Assembly: GCF_001182895.1 (NCBI RefSeq)
Contig: NZ_LFQR01000004.1
Coordinates: 62,001-126,000, forward strand
Direction of reading: 5' to 3'
Length of the DNA: 64,000 nucleotides
Origin: Frateuria defendens
GTDB lineage: Bacteria; Pseudomonadota; Gammaproteobacteria; Xanthomonadales; Rhodanobacteraceae
The position numbers were made by a program, and so were the translations under genes. This document shows positions 26,181 to 33,447 of this stretch, piece after piece. Numbering within the stretch: the first letter of the stretch is position 1; each line of letters opens with the position of its first letter. The notes below the pieces were generated by a model that did no database searches, was not told the origin of the DNA, and saw only the letters and a program-made list of their open reading frames with translations.

Positions 26181-28619
26181 TCAGGCCCGGGCGCGCCAGC
26201 GGTTGAGCAGCAGCGAGTTGCTCACCACCGAGATGGAGCTCATCGCCATCGCCGCGCCCGCGATCACCGGGTTGAGCAGGCCGAAGGCCGCCAGCGGGAT
26301 GCCGAGCACGTTGTAGAGGAAGGCGAAGAACAGGTTCTGGCGGATCTTGCGCAGGGTGGCGGCGGAGAGGTCGATGGCCGCGGCCACGCCGTTCAAGTCG
26401 CCCTTCACCAGCACGATGTCGGCCGCCTCCACCGCCACGTCCGAGCCCGCGCCGATGGCGAAGCTGACGTCCGCGGCGGCCAGCGCCGGCGCATCGTTGA
26501 TGCCATCGCCGACCATGCCCACCTGGCCCTTGCCCCGGTGGCCGGCCTGCAGGCGCCTGACCTCCTCCGCCTTGTCCTGCGGCAGCACCTCGGCGCGGAA
26601 GGCGCCGATGCCGGCCTGCGCGGCGATGGCGGCGGCGGTGTGGCGGTTGTCGCCGGTGAGCATCACCACGTCGAGGCCGAGCTGCTTGAGGCGCTGGACC
26701 GCGGCGGGCGAACTGTCGCGCAACCGGTCGGCGATGCCGAGGTAGCCGATGGCGACGCCGTCCACCGCCACGCCCACCACCGTCTTGCCCTGGCCCTGCA
26801 AGGCCTCGGCCTGGGCGCGCAGCGCGGCCAGCGGCGCGGGCTCGGCGGCCGGGTCGCCGGCGAACCAGCCCGGCGCGCCGAGCTGCACGCGGCGGCCCTC
26901 GACCTCGGCCTGAAGGCCCTTGCCCGGCACGGTGTCCATGTGCGCCATCGGCCGCGGCGCGATGCCCTCGGCCTTGCCGTGCTCGGTGACGGCGCGGGCC
27001 AGCGGGTGCTCGGAGCCGCTCTCCAGCGTCACCGCCAGGGCCAGCAGGTCCGCGCGCGCCACGCCCGGCGCGGGCAGCACGTCGGTAAGCTCGGGGCGGC
27101 CGCGGGTCAGCGTGCCGGTCTTGTCCACGATCAGCGCGCGCAGCGCACGGGCGCGCTCCAGCACCTCGGCGTTGCGGATCAGGATGCCGGCCTTGGCGCC
27201 CATGCCGGTGCCCACCATGATCGCCGTGGGCGTGGCCAGGCCCAGCGAGCACGGGCAGGCGATCACCAGCACCGCCACGGCGTGCACCAGCGCGGTGGCG
27301 AATTCGTGCGTGAGCGCCCAGGTGGCGAGCAGGGTGATCAGCGCGATGCCCACCACCACCGGCACGAACACCGCGGCGATCTTGTCCACCAGGTGCTGGA
27401 TCGGCGCCTTGGAACCCTGCGCCTCGTCCACCAGGCGGATGATCTGCGCCAGCAGCGTGTCGGCGCCCACGCCGGTGGCGCGCGCGCGCAGCAGGCCGTT
27501 CTGGTTCACCGTGGCGGCGTAGACCTTGCTGCCCGGCTCCTTCTTCACCGGCATGCTCTCGCCCGAGAGCATCGCCTCGTCCACGCTGGAGCGGCCGCTC
27601 AACACCTCGCCGTCCACCGGCATGCTCTCGCCGGCGGCCACCACGAACACGTCGCCCACCATCAGGGTGCCCGCATCCACCTCCACCAGCTCGCCGCCGC
27701 GCTCCACCTTGGCGGTGCGCGGGCGCAGCGTGAGCAGGGCGCGGATGGCGGAGGACGTCTTGCGCTTGGCGCGCGCCTCCAGCATGCGGCCGCACAGGAT
27801 CAGCATGATGATCGCCGCGCTGGCCTCGAAATAGACGTGCCCCGGCAGGGCGAACAGCGTGAGCACGGTGCTGTAGAGGTAGGCCATGCTGGTGCCCAGC
27901 ACCACCAGCACGTCCATGTTGGCGGTGCCCGCGCGCAGCGACTTGAACGCCGCCTGGTAGAAGCGCGCGCCGATCCAGAACTGCACCGGCGTGGCCAGCA
28001 GCCACTGCACCCAGCGCGGCAGCATGTCCGCCATGGCGTGGCCGGGCATCGACAGGCCGTGGCCGAACATGGCGACCATCTGCGCCAGCAGCGGCAGCGT
28101 GAGCGCCACCGCCGCGGCGAACATCAGGAGCTGTTTGCGCCAGGCCTTGAGTTCCCTGGCCTCGCGCGCGGCCAGCTCGGCGCCGTCGAGGTCGCGCTGC
28201 TCACTGGCGTCGAAGCCGCCCTTGCGGATGCGCGCGATCAGCCCGGCCACGTCGATCAGCGCTGGGTTGTACTCCACGCGCGCCTTGGCCGAGGCGAAGT
28301 TCACCGCCGCGTTCACGCCCGGCAGCTTGTTGAGGCCCGACTCGATGCCGGCGGCACAGGCCGCGCAGCTCATGCCGGCCACGTCCAGCATCGCCACCTC
28401 GGTGGGCACCGAGAAGCCCGCCTTGCCGATGCTCTCCACCAACCTGGCCGGCTCCACCTGGCGCTGGTCGTACTCCAGGTGCACCCGCTCGCTGGCGAAG
28501 TTCACCTGCGCCTTCACCGAGGGCAGCTTGTTCAGCACCTTCTCGATGGTGGTGGCGCACGCCGCGCAGCTCATGCCGCGCACGGGGAAAGTGGCAACGG
28601 TGGCGGTCGCCTGACTCAT
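26181..28619 (-). CDS. copA: Copper-translocating P1B-type ATPase
   Basis: An 812-residue inner-membrane pump with two N-terminal HMA domains (Cys18/Cys21 and Cys85/Cys88, both GMSCAAC), eight membrane helices, the Cu(I) site CPC at 455-457 (IACPCSLGLATP), the phosphorylation motif DKTGT at 499-503, HP in SEHPLARAV, and MVGDGINDAPAL. This is the P1B-1 pattern specific for Cu(I)/Ag(I) export. Its ATG overlaps the stop of the MerR-type regulator gene (ATGA), so the two are coupled. Length is normal for the family. Confidence 0.95.
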   Translation of the reverse strand: MSQATATVATFPVRGMSCAACATTIEKVLNKLPSVKAQVNFASERVHLEYDQRQVEPARLVESIGKAGFSVPTEVAMLDVAGMSCAACAAGIESGLNKLPGVNAAVNFASAKARVEYNPALIDVAGLIARIRKGGFDASEQRDLDGAELAAREARELKAWRKQLLMFAAAVALTLPLLAQMVAMFGHGLSMPGHAMADMLPRWVQWLLATPVQFWIGARFYQAAFKSLRAGTANMDVLVVLGTSMAYLYSTVLTLFALPGHVYFEASAAIIMLILCGRMLEARAKRKTSSAIRALLTLRPRTAKVERGGELVEVDAGTLMVGDVFVVAAGESMPVDGEVLSGRSSVDEAMLSGESMPVKKEPGSKVYAATVNQNGLLRARATGVGADTLLAQIIRLVDEAQGSKAPIQHLVDKIAAVFVPVVVGIALITLLATWALTHEFATALVHAVAVLVIACPCSLGLATPTAIMVGTGMGAKAGILIRNAEVLERARALRALIVDKTGTLTRGRPELTDVLPAPGVARADLLALAVTLESGSEHPLARAVTEHGKAEGIAPRPMAHMDTVPGKGLQAEVEGRRVQLGAPGWFAGDPAAEPAPLAALRAQAEALQGQGKTVVGVAVDGVAIGYLGIADRLRDSSPAAVQRLKQLGLDVVMLTGDNRHTAAAIAAQAGIGAFRAEVLPQDKAEEVRRLQAGHRGKGQVGMVGDGINDAPALAAADVSFAIGAGSDVAVEAADIVLVKGDLNGVAAAIDLSAATLRKIRQNLFFAFLYNVLGIPLAAFGLLNPVIAGAAMAMSSISVVSNSLLLNRWRARA

Positions 28620-29137
28620 GGGGACGCTTTCCTTTTGTCGCTTTGGCAGCAGGAGGCTTCGGCCGTCTGGGCGGGCCGGGGGCTCCTGGCTTCCAGGTTC
28701 TGGAACTCGACCACGGGCACGTCACCGCGCTGCATGGACTGGATGATCGGGCAGCCATCGGGCGAGCCCTCGCCGGGGCAGGCCTCGACCAGCCGCGCCA
28801 GGCCGTTGCGGATCTCGGTGAGCTGGGCGATGCGCTCGTCCAGCTCCGCCAGCCGCTCGCGGGCGCGCTGGTTGACGCCTGCCACGCCGGCGTCGTGGTC
28901 GCAAGAAAGGCTGAGCAGGTCGCGGATTTCCTCGAGGGTGAAGCCGAAATACTTGGCGCGGCGGATGAAGCGCACCTGCTCCACCGCCTGCCGGTCGTAC
29001 TGGCGGTAGCCCGAGGCGCTGCGCACCGGCGGCGGCAGCAGCCCTTCGCGCTCGTAGAAGCGGATGGTGTCGATGGCCACGTCGGTCTCCTTGGCCAGGA
29101 CGCCGATCGTGATGCGTGCGGTGTTCGTTCGCGACAT
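28616..29137 (-). CDS. MerR-family metal-responsive regulator
   Basis: A 173-residue MerR-type regulator. N-terminal helix-turn-helix with ITIGVLAKETDVAIDTIRFY, then GYRQYD and the long dimerisation helix. Metal-binding candidates are Cys79 (LSLSCDHDAG), Cys120 and Cys129 (ACPGEGSPDGCP), plus a Cys163-Cys164 pair in the tail. Cys at position 79 with two later Cys nine residues apart recalls MerR/ZntR-type sensors of divalent metals more than CueR, which has Ser there. It is nevertheless the first gene of a Cu-ATPase operon and presumably activates the promoter at 29176-29207. Confidence 0.85.
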   Translation of the reverse strand: MSRTNTARITIGVLAKETDVAIDTIRFYEREGLLPPPVRSASGYRQYDRQAVEQVRFIRRAKYFGFTLEEIRDLLSLSCDHDAGVAGVNQRARERLAELDERIAQLTEIRNGLARLVEACPGEGSPDGCPIIQSMQRGDVPVVEFQNLEARSPRPAQTAEASCCQSDKRKASP

Positions 29138-29175
29138 GTGCCCACCCTCGTGTGGTTGCCGATGCCTTGGGACCC

Positions 29176-29207
29176 ATCCTAGGGTCTGGAGGCAAGTCCA
29201 GTGTCAA
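29176..29207 (-). promoter_or_regulatory. MerR-type promoter and operator of the cop operon
   Basis: On the minus strand: -35 TTGACA (29207-29202), an over-long 20-base spacer, and -10 TAGGAT (29181-29176), 39 bases before the regulator's ATG. The spacer holds the dyad CTGGA-N6-TCCAG (29186-29201). A 19-20 base spacer with a central dyad is the hallmark of MerR-activated promoters. The regulator gene is inside its own controlled operon. Upstream (29208-29465) I see no gene or other clear site. Confidence 0.8.
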
Positions 29208-29465
29208 GCGCTTTTTTTCGGCCCGCCGCCGGGGCGGCGGTGCGCCCACGGCAGCGGCGGGCCGGCCGGGAAACGGCCTGGCGCAACGGTTCGACGGGCG
29301 CGCCACGCGCGACGGCACCGGCGAGACTAGCGTCTGGACGTCCAAACGGGATGGCGTAAAGGCTTACGGCAGGACGCGGCAGTTTGTCGCATGCCGGCGT
29401 AGCGCGGCGCGCGGCGGCCCCGCCCAGCGGCACGGCGGTTCGCGCGGCCGCGGCGAGCCGCCCGC

Positions 29466-30384
29466 TCAGCCCGCGGCGAGGCGCCTTGGCGGCGAACGGG
29501 CATCGCGGATGCGCAGCCACCACGGGAGCGGCGCGGCGGCCGCCATCGCCACTGCCAGCGGCACCGCGATACGGACGTCCAGACGTCCGTCGTCCATGGC
29601 GGCAACCGCCAGCAGGGCCAGCACCCCCGCCAGCAGGCGCACACTCTCCGGCCAGGCCGCCCAGCGGCGCCCTTCCAGCAGGGCGCCCAGCGCCCACAGC
29701 GCGAAGGCGAGATAGGCCGCGCAGCCCAGCAGCCGCGGCAGCGAAGCGGTGGCGGCCAACGCGAGGAAGCCCATGCCCAGCGCCAGCAGCAGCGCGAACT
29801 GCAGCAGGCAGTAGGCCGCCATGCCGCGCGACAGCGGCGGTTCGAACGCCTCTCGGTGCAGGTCGAACGGCGGCTTGGGAAACCGCGCGGCCACGTCCGC
29901 CGGCCCGGCGGCTTCAGCCACACCAGCAGCTTGTCGCGCCAGCGGCGCGCATGCCGCATGTCCCTGGCCCAGTACACCTCCAGGTTCGCCCACAGCGGGT
30001 TCCAGCTGCGCAGCGGCGCGCGGGTGCCGTACCCCGGCGGGCCGGCGTCGTCTTCCTCGACGAAGGTGCCGAACAGGCGGTCCCACAGGATCAGGATGCC
30101 GCCGTAGTTCTTGTCGAGGTAGCGCGCGTTCGCCCACGTCCACACGCTGTCCGCCGGCAGATGGAACAGCGCGAAGTGCGCGACGCACCGGCATAGATGC
30201 CGATGTTGAGCACCTTGGCGAACACGCCGGCGATCTGCGAGAGCATGCCCAGGCTCAAGCTGTTGATCGCATCGTCCAGCCGGTACGCCTTGCGCCCGCG
30301 CCGGCGCGCGAGCAGCCATTCGACGGCGATCAGCACGAAGAAGCCGGGGATGGCCCAGGCCATGATGCGTTCGGCGGTGTCCAT
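29466..30384 (-). pseudogene. Sterol desaturase/fatty acid hydroxylase, decayed
   Basis: The ATG at 30384 opens an intact N-terminus of a sterol-desaturase-superfamily membrane hydroxylase (MAWAIPGFFVLIAVEWLLAR to NIGIYAG). A frame change leads to FALFHLPADSVWTW, which joins directly to NARYLDKNYGGILILWDRLF. In intact relatives the whole di-iron histidine-box domain lies between these two segments, so the catalytic part is deleted. Another frameshift near 29895 precedes a membrane-rich C-terminal tail (YCLLQFALLLALGMGFLAL) ending at 29466. The product cannot be active. Confidence 0.8.
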
Positions 30385-30448
30385 GGCCGCACTATGTGGC
30401 CGCCGCGCGGCGCTCGAAAGCGGCGGCGCAGCACGCCGCGGCGCCGCG

Positions 30449-31378
30449 TCAGCCGATGCTCCCCGCGAAGCGCTCGGCCAGTCGCTCGCGCCGGAAGCAT
30501 GCCGCCACGTGGTCGACGAAGACGCGCGTCTTCGCCGGCAGCAGGGTGCGGGTGGCGTAGTAGATCGAGAGCGGGCCAGCGTCGGCGTACCACCTGGGGC
30601 AAAGCCGCACGAGCGCGCCGCTTTCCAGGTGGGGCAGCGCGTGCGGCATGGCGATCAGCGCCACGCCGAGCCCCAGCAGCGCGGCCCGGCACATCGCCTC
30701 CGGGTCGTTGAACACCAGTGTCTCGCGCGTGGTGGCGGCGTGCTCCTCGCCCGCCGCGTTGCGCATCGTCCAGTGGCGGATGCGCCCGGTGCGGGCCGAG
30801 CGCATCGCGATGCCGTCGAAGTCGAGCAGCCCCGCCGGGTCGGCCGGCGGCACGCGGCCCTGCATGGTGGCCGGCGCGGCCACGGCGATCACGTGCACCG
30901 GCGCGAGCGTGCGCGAGACGACGCCCGGCGCCAGCTCGATGCCACCGCCGATGGCCGCGTCGAAACCCTCCGCGACCAGGTCCACCTGGCGGTTCTCGAA
31001 CTGCCAGTCCACGCGGATGCGCGGGTACTGCGCGAGGAAGGCGGGCAGCATCGGCAGCAGGTAATCGACGCCGAAGGTGGGCGCCAGGCTGACCTTGAGC
31101 ACGCCCGCCGGCTCGCCGCCGTCGGCAGCGGCGTCGGCGATGGCGCCCTGCAACGGGTCGAGGTGCGGCCGGATCGCCTGCAGGAACCGCTCGCCCGCCT
31201 CGGTCAGGGTGAGCTGGCGGGTGCTGCGGTGGAACAGCCGCACGCCGAGGTTGCGCTCCAGCATCGCCACGTTGCGGCTCACCGCCGAGGGCGTGAGCCC
31301 AAGTTGCCGCGCGGCGGACGAGAAGCCGCCGCTTTCCGCGCTGCGCACGAAGGATTCGAGGTTGGCGAGGGTTTCCAC
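30449..31378 (-). CDS. LysR-family regulator
   Basis: A 309-residue LysR-type regulator: helix-turn-helix FSSAARQLGLTPSAVSRNVA, linker LFHRSTRQLTLTEAGERFL, and an effector domain with FDAAIGGGIEL and GVALIAMPHALPHL. It diverges from an SDR gene starting at 31496, the common LysR/SDR arrangement in which the regulator controls the oxidoreductase. Effector unknown. Confidence 0.87.
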   Translation of the reverse strand: METLANLESFVRSAESGGFSSAARQLGLTPSAVSRNVAMLERNLGVRLFHRSTRQLTLTEAGERFLQAIRPHLDPLQGAIADAAADGGEPAGVLKVSLAPTFGVDYLLPMLPAFLAQYPRIRVDWQFENRQVDLVAEGFDAAIGGGIELAPGVVSRTLAPVHVIAVAAPATMQGRVPPADPAGLLDFDGIAMRSARTGRIRHWTMRNAAGEEHAATTRETLVFNDPEAMCRAALLGLGVALIAMPHALPHLESGALVRLCPRWYADAGPLSIYYATRTLLPAKTRVFVDHVAACFRRERLAERFAGSIG

Positions 31379-31399
31379 GCGGCCGCCTTCAACGATCAG

Positions 31400-31437
31400 T
31401 CACAAGTGATTCCAGCCATTGCCGACTAATCATCGGC
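31400..31437. promoter_or_regulatory. Dyads in the LysR/SDR intergenic region
   Basis: TCAC-AA-GTGA at 31400-31409 and GCCGA-N7-TCGGC at 31421-31437 lie between the divergent LysR and SDR genes. They are plausible LysR recognition and activation sites; this is inferred from symmetry and position only. Confidence 0.4.
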
Positions 31438-31495
31438 TATCGGAAGGCGAAAAATCCACGCCGCAAGCCACCCATCACCCTCCGGAGCTACTCCC

Positions 31496-32251
31496 ATATC
31501 CCATACCGCCTCCCTCCCGCTCGCCGGCAAGACTGCCCTCGTCACCGGCGGCTCCCGCTCCATCGGCGCGGCCGTCGCCAGGCGCCTGGCCGCCGACGGC
31601 GCCGCCGTCGCCTTCACCTACAGCGCCTCGCCCGCCAGGGCTCAAGAGGTGGTCGCCGCCATCGAGGCCGCCGGCGGCCGCGCGCTCGCCATCCAGGCCG
31701 ACGCCGGCGACCCGGCGGCGGTGCGCGCCGCCGTCGCCCGGACGGTGGAGGCCTTCGGCGGCCTCGACATCCTGGTCAACAACGCCGGCATCGCGCTGGG
31801 CGGCCCGATTGGCGAGATCACCTTCGAGGACTACCAGCGGATGATCGCGGTGAACGTCACCGGCGTGTTCGTGGCCACCCAGGAGGCCGCGCGCCACATG
31901 CAGGCGGGCGGGCGCATCGTGCACATCGGCAGCTCCATGACGCGCTACGCCGCCTTCCCCGGCGCCTCGCTCTACACCCTCACCAAGGGCGCGGTGGCCG
32001 GCTTCAACCGCAGCCTGGTGCGCGACCTGGGGCCCCGCGGCATCACCGTCAACACCGTGCACCCCGGCCCCACCGACACCGACATGAACCCCGACGGCGG
32101 CCCCGTCTCCAAGATCGTCGGCCCCGGCATGGCCATCGGCCGCTACGGCAAGGCGGAGGAAGTGGCCAGCGTGGTGGCCTACCTCGCCAGCCCGGAGGCT
32201 TCCTTCGTGACCGGCGCCGACCTGGTGGCGGACGGCGGCTTCACCGCCTGA
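31496..32251 (+). CDS. SDR-family oxidoreductase with an apparent ATA start
   Basis: A complete SDR core of about 251 residues: cofactor motif LVTGGSRSIGAAVAR, ILVNNAGIALGG, catalytic Ser in HIGSSMTRYA, Tyr-Lys in SLYTLTKGAVAG, and the usual end GADLVADGGFTA. No ATG, GTG or TTG precedes the cofactor motif in frame. The natural start (preceded by GGAG, 7 bases away, and followed by SHTASLPLAGKTALVTG) reads ATA at 31496. The first ordinary start codon, GTG 31649, would remove the NAD(P)-binding loop. A start mutation, a very weak AUA start or a base error are the options. It is divergent from LysR. Confidence 0.75.
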   Translation: MSHTASLPLAGKTALVTGGSRSIGAAVARRLAADGAAVAFTYSASPARAQEVVAAIEAAGGRALAIQADAGDPAAVRAAVARTVEAFGGLDILVNNAGIALGGPIGEITFEDYQRMIAVNVTGVFVATQEAARHMQAGGRIVHIGSSMTRYAAFPGASLYTLTKGAVAGFNRSLVRDLGPRGITVNTVHPGPTDTDMNPDGGPVSKIVGPGMAIGRYGKAEEVASVVAYLASPEASFVTGADLVADGGFTA

Positions 32252-32694
32252 CCCGCGCCCACGCCCCACCACTCACTTCCTGAAGGAGCACGATCATGAG
32301 CATCGGCATCATCGGCGCAGGCGTCGATCAGGTCCGTCACCAGCCGCTCGCTGACATCGAGCTGGCCTTCGTACTCGGCCACGTTGCGCTGGTGGTGGCA
32401 CTTGTCCAGCACGCGCCACACCTCCGGCCCAAGCCCGAGCGTGTGGGGCAGCACCTGGAACACGATGTAGCGATGGCCCGCGCGATAGCCCTTGCCGCGT
32501 AGGGCCGCCAGGCTCAGGGCATGGGCCGCGTTGTAGGCCAGGTCGAAGCGGCTCTCGAGCGAAAGCGATACGTTCTTGGCGTCCTTGAGGCGGGCCAGGC
32601 CCGAGCGCTTCAGGCCTTCCAGTTCGCGCGCATCCGGCGGCTCGGCCGACAGCGCCTTGCCGGGGCCGGCGAGGTTTTCAAGCGGCGAGGTCAT
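32179..32694 (-). CDS. HEPN-type toxin of a TA pair, C-terminus replaced
   Basis: The first about 125 residues resemble the HEPN partner of nucleotidyltransferase toxin-antitoxin modules: FDLAYNAAHALSLAALRGKG, HRYIVFQVLPHTLGL, HHQRNVAEYEGQLD and LVTDLIDAC. At that point (about 32320) the sequence switches into the antisense of MSIGIIGAG and then of the SDR 3' end, so the last 45 or so residues are foreign and the genuine end is missing. The frame closes only at 32179, inside the SDR gene. GGAGGACAGG precedes the ATG, and its start overlaps the antitoxin stop by 17 bases. The product may be inactive. Confidence 0.65.
   Translation of the reverse strand: MTSPLENLAGPGKALSAEPPDARELEGLKRSGLARLKDAKNVSLSLESRFDLAYNAAHALSLAALRGKGYRAGHRYIVFQVLPHTLGLGPEVWRVLDKCHHQRNVAEYEGQLDVSERLVTDLIDACADDADAHDRAPSGSEWWGVGAGQAVKPPSATRSAPVTKEASGLAR
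32296..32322 (+). pseudogene. Nine-codon start of a lost Rossmann-type gene
   Basis: GAAGGAG, a spacer and ATG are followed by MSIGIIGAG, the invariable beginning of NADP/F420-type or pyrroline-carboxylate-like reductases. The coding sense then breaks off and the DNA belongs to the minus-strand HEPN gene. It appears to be the front end of a gene once co-transcribed with the SDR, cut off at about 32322. Confidence 0.6.
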
Positions 32695-33313
32695 CCTGTC
32701 CTCCGATCACCCAGATCTTGGCCTGCTGCATCACCCGCACCAGGAAGGCGTTCTCGTCCTTCAGCCGCTGGTCGTATTCGGCACGCGAGTAGAGCGTGGG
32801 GTTGACCGGGCGGCCCAGGCGCGCTTCCGCGCCGTCCAGCGCGCGCATCAGGTCGGCGCAGCCCAGCGTATCGGAGATCACCATCAGGTCGATGTCGCTG
32901 TGCGCCGTATCGCTGCGCTTGGCCACCGAACCGTAGACGAAGGCGACGAGGATCTGGTCGGCCAAGGGCTGCAAGGCTTCGCGCAAGGGAACGGCCAGGC
33001 CGACGGTCTTCTGCACGATCGCCACCAGCTCGTCGTAGATCGGCGACTGCGGATTGGCGCGGTAACGTTTCTGGTTGCCGACCCGCTGCACGGCGAGCAG
33101 GCCGCTGCCGGCCAGCGTGGCCAGTTCGCGCTGCACGGCGCCGGAGCCGGCCCCGGTGGCGGCGATCAGCTCGGACACGCCGAAGTCGCGCTGCGCCTGC
33201 CCGAACAGCAGGCCCAGCACGCGCTGCTGGGTCTGCGTGAACAAGGCATCGGCCAGGCCGGCCGTGCGGGTACGGTCCCCGGGGCGTGCAGAGCTGGAGC
33301 GGGCGCGGCTCAT
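32678..33313 (-). CDS. Nucleotidyltransferase (MNT) antitoxin with winged helix
   Basis: A protein of about 211 residues. The N-terminal part carries a MarR/ArsR-like winged helix (GVSELIAATGAGSGAVQREL, LLAVQRVGNQKRYRAN). The C-terminal part is a minimal nucleotidyltransferase domain with the catalytic GSVAKRSDTAHSDIDLMV motif. Such proteins pair with HEPN toxins, which they AMPylate, and repress their own operon. I start at ATG 33313; in-frame ATGs at 33319 and further up lie inside the operator. No good ribosome binding site is seen, so leaderless translation is possible. Confidence 0.75.
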   Translation of the reverse strand: MSRARSSSARPGDRTRTAGLADALFTQTQQRVLGLLFGQAQRDFGVSELIAATGAGSGAVQRELATLAGSGLLAVQRVGNQKRYRANPQSPIYDELVAIVQKTVGLAVPLREALQPLADQILVAFVYGSVAKRSDTAHSDIDLMVISDTLGCADLMRALDGAEARLGRPVNPTLYSRAEYDQRLKDENAFLVRVMQQAKIWVIGGQDDLAA

Positions 33314-33315
33314 AC

Positions 33316-33349
33316 CCATTTCGGGCATGTTAATGCCCAAATTGGGCAT
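33316..33349. promoter_or_regulatory. Operator of the MNT/HEPN operon
   Basis: Alternating half-sites: GGGCAT (33323-33328), GTTA, ATGCCC (33333-33338), then ATGCCCAA-A-TTGGGCAT (33333-33349), a perfect 8-bp dyad. A degenerate CCCAT copy lies at 33316. It covers the translation start of the antitoxin gene and is well placed for autorepression by its winged helix. The dyads are directly visible; the binder is inferred. Confidence 0.65.
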
Positions 33350-33447
33350 AAGCAATGCAAGCCATGGGCGCGCCGATTCACCGTGACGGCTCGATCGGCG
33401 GTGCCGCCTTGCCCTGCTGCCCGGGAGCCGGCTCGTGCGATGCCCGC

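Noticed and set aside
31649-32251. GTG 31649 as the start of the SDR
   Set aside because: It would remove the NAD(P)-binding TGGSRSIG loop, which is clearly encoded upstream in the same frame.
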